From the NCBI RefSeq assembly GCF_900111775.1, contig NZ_FOJJ01000009.1, forward strand, positions 1 to 57,301: DNA of 57,301 nt, given 5' to 3'. The DNA is from Desulfuromonas acetexigens. Lineage in GTDB: Bacteria > Desulfobacterota > Desulfuromonadia > Desulfuromonadales > Trichloromonadaceae. Of this stretch, positions 32,688 through 41,553 are shown piece after piece (the stretch's first letter is position 1; each line of letters opens with the position of its first letter). Under the pieces are notes generated by a model. It had not been told where the DNA came from, made no database searches, and saw nothing but the letters and a program-made list of their open reading frames with translations. The position numbers and the translations under genes are program-made.

Positions 32688-33452
32688 TCAGCGGCGGTAG
32701 GGCTTGAGGACGATGGTGCCGATATCGAGCAGGGTCTGTTCGGGGATGGCGGGACAGCCCTGGTTCCCTTCCGGGATGCCGTAAGGTTCGCCGGGGAGGG
32801 GTTGCCCCCGGGTCTGGGTCCGGGCGGCCAGGCACCAATGGCCCGCCGTGGGCAGATAGAGGGTGAAGCGACCATCCTCCCGGGCGGGAAGGGAGGTGTG
32901 GTCGGGCATGCGATGGCGGTTGCCATCGCGGTAGGCGAGAACGAAAGCGCCGCCGGCGGGGTGCCCTTGGGCGTCGAGTAGACGTCCGGTGACGCCGGTC
33001 GTTCCCTCGGTCAGGGTGGTGTCGCCGAGAATCGGGCGCTGGGCAAGGCTGTGCAGGCGGAAGTCGACCCGAATCCGTTCTCCGTCCCTGACTCGTACTG
33101 GATTTTTCTCCGGCAGCGCCCAGGCATCCCCCGGTCGGGGCGGCCCACTGTCGCCGCCGGCTCGCCGCGAGCGGGCAACCAGGTAAAAATCGCCGGGGCC
33201 GCAGTCGAGAAAATAATCTCCCTGGGCATCGACCGGTGCGGCGAAGTCGGCCGGGCCGCGCAGATTGCTCGCGGCATTGCGGTAGGCGTAAACCGTCGCC
33301 GCCGGGTCGGGTGCGCCAGCGGCAGCGCTGATCCGGCCATAGACGCCGGTTTCCGGACCCGGTGCCGGGACAGTTGGGGGCGGCGCGGAAGAAAGGCAGG
33401 CGCTGATAGCCAAGGGCAACAGCAGGACCGGTAAGCGCTGCCGGAGACTCAT
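32688..33452 (-). CDS. Lipoprotein with carboxypeptidase-regulatory-like domains
   Basis: A 254-residue predicted lipoprotein. The lipobox is LAISAC near residues 14-19, so it should be lipidated at the cysteine. Two Ig-like carboxypeptidase-regulatory repeats are suggested: TGVYGRISAAAGAPDPAATV with DAQGDYFLDCGPGDFYLVAR, and TGVTGRLLDAQGHPAGGAFV with DGRFTLYLPTAGHWCLAART. Such domains bind or stiffen envelope structures. No catalytic domain is present. Its ATG overlaps the stop of the upstream LpoA-like gene (ATGA), so the two are translationally coupled and probably work together at the envelope. Confidence 0.72.
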   Translation of the reverse strand: MSLRQRLPVLLLPLAISACLSSAPPPTVPAPGPETGVYGRISAAAGAPDPAATVYAYRNAASNLRGPADFAAPVDAQGDYFLDCGPGDFYLVARSRRAGGDSGPPRPGDAWALPEKNPVRVRDGERIRVDFRLHSLAQRPILGDTTLTEGTTGVTGRLLDAQGHPAGGAFVLAYRDGNRHRMPDHTSLPAREDGRFTLYLPTAGHWCLAARTQTRGQPLPGEPYGIPEGNQGCPAIPEQTLLDIGTIVLKPYRR

Positions 33453-35347
33453 GGCAGTTCGGCGAAGCCGTCACCGGCCACGGTCAGAAGCCATAAGGAC
33501 TGCCGGGTGTCGCCGTTGGCGGCGATGGTGAAGGGGCGGGTGGCGCCAGAGAAATTGTCCACCCGGGAGAGGGTATCGCGCAGGCTCTGTCGGTCTTGGA
33601 CCTGGGGGTGAACCAGCAGCTGCAAGAGGAGGCTGGCGACATCGTAACCCTGGGCTTCGAGAATACTGGGGGGAACGCCGTAGCGGGCGCTGTAGGCCTC
33701 CACAAAACGGCGAACATTGGTGGCGCCGGCATCGGCAAAAAAGCCGTCGGCGAAAATCGCCCCTTGCAGATATTGACCGGAAGAGCGGAGGAGTTCCGGA
33801 GATTTCCAGCCCGAAATCCCAAGCAGTTGCACGTCCTGCAGGCCGTAGTAGCTGAGTTGGGGAGCGATCAGGCTGATTTTTTCCGGATAATCGGGAAGAA
33901 AGAGGGCCTCGAAAGGGGAGGGATCGTTGGTTGTAGAGGCGTTTTTGTTGGGATCTTCCCCTTTGAGCAGGCGTAGGGGGATTCGGAAGTCGGTGAGATT
34001 TTCTCCGTAGCCTTCGGTAGCAACGATTTGGCCACCCCGCCGGAGCACGCCATTGACGAAGAGCCCCGCCAATGTCTTGCCCTGTGAGGATTCGGGATAG
34101 AGGACGGCGAAACGTCTGAGTCCCCGGCGTTCCATCGCCTGGCTCAGCAGCGCCTCGACCTGGGCTTGCGGAGTGAGGGAGTGGCGGAAAATGAAGTCGC
34201 CGATCTCGGGAATGCCCTCTTTCGGGGTCAGGGCGAAGAGCGGGATGCGCAACAGTTGGGCCTGGCGAGCGCAGACGGTGGCGGCGCCGCCGGTAATCGG
34301 CCCGGCGATGGCCAGGATGGTCGGGTCGGCAGCCAGTTCGCGGACGGCACGGCTGCTTTCCTCGGGTGTGGCGCCTGAATCACGAACCACCAGACGACAA
34401 CCGGGCCGGCTCTGGTTGTGTTCTTCCAGGGCGAATTCCATTCCTTGCCGGATCAGTTGGGCGAAAGGGGCGTGGCGTCCCTCAAGGGGGAGCAGTACCC
34501 CGAGGGCGCGCCCGGAGGAGATCGTCGTTGTCGCAGGGAGCGGATTGACGGCAGCCACCGGCGCGGAGGAAGCAGGCGATGAGGCGGAAATGGTCGCGGG
34601 ATCGCCGCCACCGAGGGCCAGCCACAGGGACTCGGCCTCATGCCGGTAGGGAAAGGGGACGGCGTTCTGCAATACCGGCGCCAGCAGGTTTTTCGCCTGT
34701 TCCGTGAGCCCCTGCCGGAAGGCGCGGTTGGCTTGCTCGGTGCGGGCGTCCTGTCCCAGCGGCGTCCCCTGAAACATGAAGACGGCTTCGGCGAGATCGC
34801 CGTTGGAGAGGCGTTTCAGGATGTCGTGGGCCTGAGCGAGCAGACTTTCGTCGCGCCCTTCGCCATGGCGCTGGATCGCCGCGAGCGCTTCCAGGTTCTG
34901 GCCGAGGGCCGTCTGGATCTCGGCCAGGGCCGCTCCGCGTTGGAGCTGATCGGTGGGCGACAGCTGCGCCGGGTTACTCTTGAGCAGGCGGGCGAGGGCC
35001 GGGTCCTTTTGTCCGGTCGCCGCCAGGGCCAGTCCTTCGATGAGCAGGGCTTCGGCTCCCTTTTGCTCTTCGGGAATGCGGCCGGTGTAGAGCAGGGCCT
35101 CGGCCGGGCTTCCCTGCTCCTGGAAGACGCGGGCCAGGTAGAGGTAGGCGGTGGGCAGGTCGGGATCCTGAAAATTACGGATAACGAAGCCGCGCAGTAG
35201 AGAGAGGGCTTGCTGGCGATCTCCGGCTTCATAGGCGGAAATCCCCTGTTTCAGGGCGGGATCGCCGTTCGTCGTCGCGAAGGCGGAAAAAGCCGTCATC
35301 AAGATCAGCAAAGCGGTAATGAACCAGACGGCGCGGCGACCTGCCAT
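33449..35347 (-). CDS. LpoA-like envelope protein: TPR domain plus periplasmic-binding domain
   Basis: A 632-residue exported protein. A signal peptide (AVWFITALLILMTAFSAFA) is followed by TPR-like helices (about residues 30-250), a Ser/Ala/Pro linker and a type I periplasmic-binding domain (about 275-630). That domain has VLLPLEGRHAPFAQLIRQGM, DSGATPEESSRAVREL and ILAIAGPITGGAATVCARQA. The architecture is that of LpoA, the outer-membrane activator of PBP1A, or of Leu/Ile/Val-binding-like proteins. There is no lipobox cysteine, unlike LpoA, so membrane attachment may come from the partner lipoprotein. The ATG at 35347 follows GGGAGGGG. Confidence 0.8.
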   Translation of the reverse strand: MAGRRAVWFITALLILMTAFSAFATTNGDPALKQGISAYEAGDRQQALSLLRGFVIRNFQDPDLPTAYLYLARVFQEQGSPAEALLYTGRIPEEQKGAEALLIEGLALAATGQKDPALARLLKSNPAQLSPTDQLQRGAALAEIQTALGQNLEALAAIQRHGEGRDESLLAQAHDILKRLSNGDLAEAVFMFQGTPLGQDARTEQANRAFRQGLTEQAKNLLAPVLQNAVPFPYRHEAESLWLALGGGDPATISASSPASSAPVAAVNPLPATTTISSGRALGVLLPLEGRHAPFAQLIRQGMEFALEEHNQSRPGCRLVVRDSGATPEESSRAVRELAADPTILAIAGPITGGAATVCARQAQLLRIPLFALTPKEGIPEIGDFIFRHSLTPQAQVEALLSQAMERRGLRRFAVLYPESSQGKTLAGLFVNGVLRRGGQIVATEGYGENLTDFRIPLRLLKGEDPNKNASTTNDPSPFEALFLPDYPEKISLIAPQLSYYGLQDVQLLGISGWKSPELLRSSGQYLQGAIFADGFFADAGATNVRRFVEAYSARYGVPPSILEAQGYDVASLLLQLLVHPQVQDRQSLRDTLSRVDNFSGATRPFTIAANGDTRQSLWLLTVAGDGFAELP

Positions 35348-35369
35348 GAGCCCCTCCCGGGAAAATCCC

Positions 35370-36491
35370 TCAATCAAATAGATTCTTGACCTTATCGAAA
35401 AAGCTCTTGCCCATGGGATGCATGTCCTCGCCGCTTTCCCGGGCGAACTCTTCCAGCAGTTCCTTTTGTCTGGCGCTCAGCTTGGTCGGAGTCTCGACCC
35501 GCAGAACCACCAGCTGATCCCCCCGGCCGTAGCCTTGCAGGCTGGGGATGCCCTTGCCGGAAAGGTTGAGCACCTTGCCCGACTGGGTGCCGGCCGGAAC
35601 CTTGATTTTCAGCTTGCCGTCGAGGGTCGGCACCTCGATTTCGCAGCCCAGGGCCGCCTGCACGAAGGAAATGGGCGTTTCACAGATGACATCCTGCCCC
35701 TCGCGCTTGAAGATCGGGTGGTCTTTGACCGTGATGACCACGTAGAGATCTCCCGGAGGACCGCCCTGAGAACCGATTTCCCCTTCGGCGCTGAGCTTGA
35801 GGCGGCTGCCGGTTTCGACCCCCGGCGGAATCTTCAGGGAGATGGTCTTCTTGCCCTTAGTCTTGCCGGTGCCGCGACATTCCGGGCAGGGGCTTTCAAT
35901 GATCCGCCCCTCGCCGCCGCAGGTAGGGCAGGGGCGGGTGAGGGAGAAGAACCCCTGCTGATAACGGACCTGACCGGCGCCCTGGCAGGTGGAGCAGGTT
36001 TTCGGGCTGGTCCCCTTCTTGGCGCCGGAGCCGCCGCAGGCTTCGCAGGTCTGATGGCGGGGGATCTGGACCTTGGTCTCCAGGCCGAAAGCAGCCTCCT
36101 CGAAGGAGATGCTGAGGTTGTAGCGCAGATCGTCGCCGCGCCGTCCCCGGCCGCGCCGGGAGCCGCCACCGCCGAAGATATCGCCAAAAATGTCGCCGAA
36201 AATATCTTCGAAGGGACTGCCGCCGAAACCGAACCCCTCGGAAGAGAAACCACCACCGCCCCCCAGGCCGGCATGGCCGAATTGGTCGTAAGTCGCCCGT
36301 TTCTGGGCGTCGGAGAGGACCGCGTAGGCTTCGGTCAACTCTTTGAAGTGTTCCTCGGCCTGCTTGTCGCCGGGGTTCTTGTCCGGATGGTACTGCAGGG
36401 CGAGACGCCGGTAGGCCTTCTTGATCTCGGTTTCGCCGGCGTTGCGATTGACGCCGAGCACTTCGTAATAGTCGCGTTTGCCGTTAGCCAA
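35370..36491 (-). CDS. dnaJ: Chaperone protein DnaJ (Hsp40)
   Basis: A 373-residue type I Hsp40 that delivers substrates to DnaK. The J domain carries HPD in YHPDKNPG. A Gly/Phe-rich linker follows. The zinc region has four repeats: [24 protein letters not shown] and CPECRGTG. The C-terminal substrate-binding barrel is complete. The start is TTG at 36491, preceded by AAGGA at 7 nt. It is the last gene of the hrcA-grpE-dnaK-dnaJ operon, 86 nt after dnaK, with a 28-bp palindrome between them. Confidence 0.97.
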   Translation of the reverse strand: MANGKRDYYEVLGVNRNAGETEIKKAYRRLALQYHPDKNPGDKQAEEHFKELTEAYAVLSDAQKRATYDQFGHAGLGGGGGFSSEGFGFGGSPFEDIFGDIFGDIFGGGGSRRGRGRRGDDLRYNLSISFEEAAFGLETKVQIPRHQTCEACGGSGAKKGTSPKTCSTCQGAGQVRYQQGFFSLTRPCPTCGGEGRIIESPCPECRGTGKTKGKKTISLKIPPGVETGSRLKLSAEGEIGSQGGPPGDLYVVITVKDHPIFKREGQDVICETPISFVQAALGCEIEVPTLDGKLKIKVPAGTQSGKVLNLSGKGIPSLQGYGRGDQLVVLRVETPTKLSARQKELLEEFARESGEDMHPMGKSFFDKVKNLFD

Positions 36492-36521
36492 GGGACGATC
36501 CTTCTTTCATAAAAAATGCGT

Positions 36522-36549
36522 GTAGGGGCGCAGCATGCTGCGCCCCTAC
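36522..36549. repeat. Perfect 28-bp palindrome in the dnaK-dnaJ gap
   Basis: Positions 36522-36535 (GTAGGGGCGCAGCA) are exactly complementary to 36536-36549. In RNA this would make a very stable hairpin between dnaK and dnaJ. It has no T-tract, so it is not a standard terminator. It looks like a REP-type dispersed element or a stability/processing hairpin. No second copy was seen in this window. Confidence 0.7.
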
Positions 36550-36577
36550 CTCGTACCGGAAAATCGAAAAATCCCGA

Positions 36578-38488
36578 TTATTTCTTGTTCTCGTCGACGT
36601 CTTCGAACTCGGCGTCGACGACGTTGTCATCGCCTTCTTTGCCGGCGTTCTCCGGGGTCGCGCCTTCACCGGCGCCTTCGGCCTGGGCCTTGGCATAAAT
36701 GGCCTCGGCCAGCTTATGGGAGGCCTGGGCGAGCGCCTCGGTCTTCTGCTGGATCTCCTCGGTGTTGTCGCCTTCCATGGCCTTCTTGAGATCTTCCAGG
36801 GCGCTGTTGATCTTGCCCTTGGTTTCGGCATCGACCTTGTCGCCGTGTTCCTGCAGCGATTTCTCGGTGCTGTAGGCCAGGCTGTCGGCCTGGTTGCGGG
36901 CCTCGATCAATTCGCGTTTTTTCTTGTCTTCGCCGGCATGAGACTCGGCGTCCTTGACCATCTTCTCGATTTCTTCATCGGAGAGGCCGCTGGAGGCGGT
37001 GATGCGGATCGACTGCTCCTTGCCGGTGCCGAGATCCTTGGCCGAGACGTGGAGAATACCGTTGGCGTCGATGTCGAAGGTGACCTCGATCTGCGGCACG
37101 CCGCGGGGCGCGGCGGGGATGCCGACCAGCTCGAAGCGGCCGATGGTCTTGTTGTCGGCAGCCATTTCCCGCTCGCCCTGGAGCACGTGTACTGACACGG
37201 CCGGCTGGTTGTCAGCGGCGGTGGAGAAGATCTGGCTCTTCTTGCAGGGGATGGTCGTGTTCTTCTCGATCAGCTTGGTCATGACCCCGCCCAGGGTCTC
37301 GATGCCGAGGGAGAGGGGGGTGACGTCGAGGAGCAGGACGTCCTTGACTTCCCCTTTGAGCACGCCCCCCTGGATGGCGGCGCCGATAGCAACGACCTCG
37401 TCGGGATTGACCCCCTTGTTGGGCGTCTTGCCGAAGATCTCCTGAACCCGCTTCTGCACCGCCGGCATGCGAGTCATGCCGCCGACCAGGATGACTTCGT
37501 CGATATCCGAGGCTGACAGACCGGCATCCTTGATGGCGATTTTGCAGGGCTCGACCAGCTTGTTGAGCAGGTCTTCACAGAGGCTTTCCAGCTTGGCGCG
37601 GGTCAGCTTGATGAGCAGGTGTTTCGGCCCGTTGGCGTCGGCGGTGATGAAGGGGAGGTTGACCTCTGTCTCCATCGAGCCGGAGAGTTCGCACTTGGCC
37701 TTTTCCGCCGCTTCCTTGAGGCGTTGCAGGGCCATCTTGTCGCTGCGCAGGTCGATCCCCTGCTCCTTCTTGAACTCGTTGGCGACATAGTCGATGATGC
37801 GCTGATCGAAGTCCTCGCCGCCAAGGAAGGTGTCGCCATTGGTCGACTTGACCTCGAAGACGCCGTCCCCCAGTTCGAGGATGGAGACATCGAAGGTACC
37901 GCCGCCGAGGTCGAAGACCGCGATCTTCTCTTCCGCCTTCTTGTCCAGGCCGTAGGCGAGGGAGGCGGCGGTCGGCTCGTTGATGATACGCAACACGTTG
38001 AGCCCGGCGATCTTGCCGGCATCCTTGGTCGCCTGGCGCTGGGAGTCGTTGAAGTAGGCAGGGACGGTGATGACCGCGTCGGTCACTTCCTCACCGAGAT
38101 AGTCTTCCGCCGTCTGCTTCATCTTCTGCAGGATCATCGCCGAGATTTCCGGCGGGCTGTAATTCTTGCCCCGGGCCTCGACCCAGGCGTCGCCGTTGTC
38201 CGCCTTGAGAATCTTGAAGGGGCTGATCTGGATGTCTTTCTGCACCGCCTCCGAATCGAACTTGCGGCCGATCAGACGTTTGATGGCGTAGAGGGTGTTT
38301 TCCGGATTGGTGACCGCCTGCCGCTTGGCCTGCTGCCCCACCAGGCGCTCGCCGTTTTCGGCGAAGCCGACCATCGACGGCGTGGTGCGGGCCCCTTCCG
38401 AGTTGGCGATGACGACCGGCTCGCCGCCTTCCATGACCGCCACGCACGAGTTGGTGGTCCCGAGGTCGATACCGATGACTTTACCCAT
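36578..38488 (-). CDS. dnaK: Chaperone protein DnaK (Hsp70)
   Basis: A 636-residue Hsp70. The ATPase domain has the N-terminal [40 protein letters not shown] and [12 protein letters not shown] signatures. The substrate-binding domain and helical lid follow. It ends in the acidic [15 protein letters not shown], the family tail that contacts co-chaperones. The ATG at 38488 follows AAGGAGG. It lies between grpE and dnaJ and is controlled by HrcA through the operon promoter. Confidence 0.98.
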   Translation of the reverse strand: MGKVIGIDLGTTNSCVAVMEGGEPVVIANSEGARTTPSMVGFAENGERLVGQQAKRQAVTNPENTLYAIKRLIGRKFDSEAVQKDIQISPFKILKADNGDAWVEARGKNYSPPEISAMILQKMKQTAEDYLGEEVTDAVITVPAYFNDSQRQATKDAGKIAGLNVLRIINEPTAASLAYGLDKKAEEKIAVFDLGGGTFDVSILELGDGVFEVKSTNGDTFLGGEDFDQRIIDYVANEFKKEQGIDLRSDKMALQRLKEAAEKAKCELSGSMETEVNLPFITADANGPKHLLIKLTRAKLESLCEDLLNKLVEPCKIAIKDAGLSASDIDEVILVGGMTRMPAVQKRVQEIFGKTPNKGVNPDEVVAIGAAIQGGVLKGEVKDVLLLDVTPLSLGIETLGGVMTKLIEKNTTIPCKKSQIFSTAADNQPAVSVHVLQGEREMAADNKTIGRFELVGIPAAPRGVPQIEVTFDIDANGILHVSAKDLGTGKEQSIRITASSGLSDEEIEKMVKDAESHAGEDKKKRELIEARNQADSLAYSTEKSLQEHGDKVDAETKGKINSALEDLKKAMEGDNTEEIQQKTEALAQASHKLAEAIYAKAQAEGAGEGATPENAGKEGDDNVVDAEFEDVDENKK

Positions 38489-38551
38489 AATGATTTCCTC
38501 CTTGTGTTGAGCCCTTTTAACGGGTGATTTTTTGTGGATTGAGCAGGACGG

Positions 38552-39136
38552 CTAGGCGGCGGGCGCCTTGGCCACCATGACCAGGGTGGGGCGCAGCAGC
38601 CGGCCGTTGAGCTGGTAGCCCTTCTGCAGCTCTTTCACCACGGTATTCGCCGGATGTTCGGCGCTTTCCAGCTGTCCCATTGCTTCGTGCCAGGCCGGAT
38701 CGAAGGGCGCGCCTTCCGCCTGGATCGGGGTGACGCCAAATTTTTCCAGGCTTTTAGCAAAGAGACCGAGGGTCATCTCCACCCCCTGACGCAAACTTTC
38801 CTCCCCCGCGCCGCCTTCCTGGCGGGCGTGTTCGAGAGCCCGTTCCAGGTTGTCCAGCACCGGCAGCAGTTCCTTGAGGATATTTTCGTTGGCAAAGCGG
38901 GCCAGATCTTCCTTTTCCTTCTGGGCGCGGCGGCGGAAATTCTCCAGGTCGGCCCGTTCGCGCAGATAAAGGTCCCAGTTCTTCCGTGCCTCTTCCTGCG
39001 CCGCCGCCAGCTGCTCCTCCAGCGCCGGAGCGCCTTCACCAGCCTCGGCCGCGCCCGTTTCCTCGGTCTCCTCGGCGGGCGCTTCTTCGCTTATGGGTTG
39101 GGGCTGCTCTTTAAGGTGTTCGGATTTTTTTGCCAC
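38552..39136 (-). CDS. grpE: Nucleotide exchange factor GrpE
   Basis: A 194-residue DnaK exchange factor and thermosensor. An acidic disordered N-terminus (EEAPAEETEETGAAEAGEGA) leads into a long coiled-coil (NWDLYLRERADLENFRRRAQ) and a C-terminal beta domain (FDPAWHEAMGQLES, TVVKELQKGYQLNGRLLRPT). The start is GTG at 39136, with AGGAGA about 9 nt upstream. It lies 23 nt after hrcA. Confidence 0.96.
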   Translation of the reverse strand: MAKKSEHLKEQPQPISEEAPAEETEETGAAEAGEGAPALEEQLAAAQEEARKNWDLYLRERADLENFRRRAQKEKEDLARFANENILKELLPVLDNLERALEHARQEGGAGEESLRQGVEMTLGLFAKSLEKFGVTPIQAEGAPFDPAWHEAMGQLESAEHPANTVVKELQKGYQLNGRLLRPTLVMVAKAPAA

Positions 39137-39159
39137 GATATGCGTTCTCCTGTGTCTGA

Positions 39160-40200
39160 CTATTCTAATTCGGTTTCAAGTATTTGGCTGACCAGGCGCG
39201 CAGTGTAGTCGACCACGGGGATCACCTGGGAATAGTTCATGCGGCTGGGGCCGATCACCCCGAGGGTGCCGATCGTTCCCCGACTGCTCGAATAGTTGGC
39301 GGTAATCAGGCTGCATCCCTCGATTTCCCGGTATTCGGATTCGCTGCCGATGAAAATCTGCACGCCCCGCGCCTGCTGGCTTTTGTCGAGCAGTTCGACC
39401 AGCAGGCTCTTCTGCTCGAAGGCCCGAAAGAGCCGCTTCATCCGCTCCAGATCCTTGAATTCGGCCTGCTCCAGGATGTTGGCAGCCCCTTCGATATAGA
39501 CCTGGCCGCCCAGCTCGTCGCTTAACGCCTCCTGGGAGAGCTCCAGGGCGCGGCTCAGCAGCTTGTCGTAAACAGCCTTCTCCTCGGCCATTTCCCGCAC
39601 GATTTTGGCTTTGATCTCCTGGATGCTCAGGCCGCTGAGGGTCTGGTTGAGATAGCTGGAAATATGCTCCAGTTCCGACTGGGAAAGCGAGAGGTCGGTT
39701 TCGATGACCTTGTTCTGGACCAGGCCGGAGTGGGAGACGAAGATGACCAGCAGCCGCCCCTGGGAGAGCTTGAGAAACTCGATATGGCGGAAGACCGTGC
39801 AGTTGAAGCGGGGCGTCATCACCACTCCGGTATAGCTGGAAATGGCCGAAAGTACCTTGCCCGCCTCCCGCAGCCGCTCTTCGACGCGCAGACCGTCGAT
39901 GCGGTAAAATTGTTCGATGCGGCTTTTCTGTTGCAAGTCGAGTTGCCCGACCTGCAGCAGGGTGTCGACGTAAAAACGGTAGCCCTTTTCCGTGGGGACT
40001 CGCCCCGCCGAGGTATGAGGGGAGACGATGTAGCCCATCTCTTCGAGATCGGCCATGACGTTGCGCACCGTCGCCGGCGACAGGCCGAGGTGGTGGCGGC
40101 GGGTCACCGCCCGCGAACCGATCGGTTCGGCGGTGCCGATGTAATCCTCGACGATCGCTTCGAGAATGCGCCGACTACGCTCGTTGAGTTCATCGCTCAT
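39160..40200 (-). CDS. hrcA: Heat-inducible transcription repressor HrcA
   Basis: A 346-residue repressor that binds CIRCE and releases it on heat shock. The N-terminal winged helix is evident (SRRILEAIVEDYIGTAEPIG, SRAVTRRHHLGLSPATVRNV). The central and C-terminal GAF-like dimer domains follow, with IGPSRMNYSQVIPVVDYTA near the end. The ATG at 40200 has a weak leader. A perfect CIRCE lies 53 nt upstream, so it represses its own operon. Confidence 0.97.
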   Translation of the reverse strand: MSDELNERSRRILEAIVEDYIGTAEPIGSRAVTRRHHLGLSPATVRNVMADLEEMGYIVSPHTSAGRVPTEKGYRFYVDTLLQVGQLDLQQKSRIEQFYRIDGLRVEERLREAGKVLSAISSYTGVVMTPRFNCTVFRHIEFLKLSQGRLLVIFVSHSGLVQNKVIETDLSLSQSELEHISSYLNQTLSGLSIQEIKAKIVREMAEEKAVYDKLLSRALELSQEALSDELGGQVYIEGAANILEQAEFKDLERMKRLFRAFEQKSLLVELLDKSQQARGVQIFIGSESEYREIEGCSLITANYSSSRGTIGTLGVIGPSRMNYSQVIPVVDYTARLVSQILETELE

Positions 40201-40252
40201 GGTTTATCCGGCCCCAAAAAACTCAAGCCGGAAAGCCCCGGCCGTCGTTGCC

Positions 40253-40279
40253 TTAGCACTCATCACTTCCGAGTGCTAA
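40253..40279. promoter_or_regulatory. CIRCE element (HrcA operator)
   Basis: TTAGCACTC (40253-40261), a 9-nt spacer and GAGTGCTAA (40271-40279) match the CIRCE consensus exactly. It lies between the hrcA promoter and start codon. Confidence 0.98.
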
Positions 40280-40287
40280 CGTGGCAC

Positions 40288-40316
40288 AACATAACAATGC
40301 CCCTATTCTTTGTCAA
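40288..40316 (-). promoter_or_regulatory. Promoter of the hrcA-grpE-dnaK-dnaJ operon
   Basis: On the minus strand TTGACA (40316-40311), a 17-bp spacer and TATGTT (40293-40288) lie immediately upstream of CIRCE. Transcription would start at the edge of CIRCE, so HrcA bound there blocks it. A vegetative sigma70 form fits HrcA-type control rather than a sigma32 type. Confidence 0.78.
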
Positions 40317-40373
40317 GGGCAAAGCCCCCCATTACAGGGCATTTTCTCCCGTGAAAAAGGGGTATGGGTCAGG

Positions 40374-41510
40374 CTAGAGAAAGGGGAGGATCAGGTGATC
40401 GAAGAGCAGCCAGCCGGAGAGGTCGAAGGTCCAGCGGCCGTTTTCATGGTGTAGATGGCTGCCGGCGCGGGCGATGGCCGGAGCAAAGTGTTCGCCGAGA
40501 GACTCTCCGAAGCGCACGGAGAAATCCCGGTCGGCAACGCCTTCAGCGGTACGCAGGCCGAGGTAAAGGGTTTCGGCCATGGCCCCGGTGCGGTCAAAGC
40601 TTTCCAACTCCAGCAGGGGATCCTGTCCCACCTCCAAGGCTTGCCGGTAGGCGGCAAGTTCGCCGGGGACCGCCAGGCGCCGTCCCCAGCCGGCGGGATC
40701 GAAGGCATGGGCGCCGGCGCCGAGGGCCAGACACCCCCGGCGGCGCCAGTAGCGGAGGTTGTGGCGGCATTTCCGGCCGGGGCGGGCGTAATTGGAGATT
40801 TCGTAGTGACCAAAGCCTGCTTCGGCAAGGTGTTCATGGAGGAGGACAAACTGCCGGGCGTAGCTCTGTTCGTCGGGAAGGGCTAGTTCTCCCCGGCGCT
40901 GGAAGGCATGGAAAGGGGTGTCTTCCTCCACGCTCAGGCCGTAGCAGGAGAGGTGCTCCGGTTCGAGGGCGAGAAAGGCAACAAGTTCCCGCTCCAGATC
41001 GGCCGGGCTTTGCCCGGAGCGGGCATAAATCAGATCGAGGCCGAGATTGTCGAAGCCCGCCGCGCGACTCCAGGCCACCGCCTGGCGGATTTCGGCGGCG
41101 CTGTGGATGCGGCCAAGCTGGGCCAGAGCCCGATCGTCGAGGGATTGGGCGCCGAGGGAGAGGCGGTTGATCCCGACGGCACGGTAGCCGGCGAGGGATT
41201 GGGGGGAGAGGGTGCCGGGGTTGGCTTCGAGACTGATTTCACAATCGGCAACGAAGCCGAAGTGGGCGGCGGCGGCCTGGAGAATCCGGCCGATCTGCGG
41301 CGGCGCCAGCAGTGATGGGGTGCCGCCGCCGAAAAAGACCGTCGTCAGCGGCCCCGACCAGGTTCCGGCGGCCGCGGCCAGTTCCAGCTGTTTGAGCAGC
41401 AGGTCGACATACTCCGCCAGCACTGCCGGGGAATGACGGTCGGTAGAGAAAAAATCGCAATAGGGGCACTTGCGGGCGCAGAAGGGAATGTGCAGGTAGA
41501 GGGAGGTCAT
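40374..41510 (-). CDS. hemW: Heme chaperone HemW (radical SAM, HemN-like)
   Basis: A 378-residue radical SAM protein that binds heme and passes it to respiratory proteins. It was formerly misannotated as a coproporphyrinogen oxidase. The cluster motif is C-X3-C-X2-C in FCARKCPYCDF (about residue 10). The SAM-binding FFGGGTPSLL and the C-terminal HemW domain (YWRRRGCLALGAGAHAF) follow. HemN itself has a further Cys that is absent here. The ATG at 41510 has a weak site and directly follows the antiporter terminator. A TTG two codons earlier is possible. It is read alone. Confidence 0.93.
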   Translation of the reverse strand: MTSLYLHIPFCARKCPYCDFFSTDRHSPAVLAEYVDLLLKQLELAAAAGTWSGPLTTVFFGGGTPSLLAPPQIGRILQAAAAHFGFVADCEISLEANPGTLSPQSLAGYRAVGINRLSLGAQSLDDRALAQLGRIHSAAEIRQAVAWSRAAGFDNLGLDLIYARSGQSPADLERELVAFLALEPEHLSCYGLSVEEDTPFHAFQRRGELALPDEQSYARQFVLLHEHLAEAGFGHYEISNYARPGRKCRHNLRYWRRRGCLALGAGAHAFDPAGWGRRLAVPGELAAYRQALEVGQDPLLELESFDRTGAMAETLYLGLRTAEGVADRDFSVRFGESLGEHFAPAIARAGSHLHHENGRWTFDLSGWLLFDHLILPFL

Positions 41511-41514
41511 GAGC

Positions 41515-41544
41515 AAAAAGGGCGGCCGGGATGAGCGGCCGCCC
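41515..41544 (-). terminator. Rho-independent terminator of the Mrp operon
   Basis: A perfect 9-bp G/C stem, GGGCGGCCG/CGGCCGCCC (41544-41536 with 41528-41520), has a 7-nt loop. On the minus strand it is followed by five T (41519-41515). It lies 10 nt past the last antiporter gene and just before hemW. Confidence 0.93.
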
Positions 41545-41553
41545 TGTTCGAGG

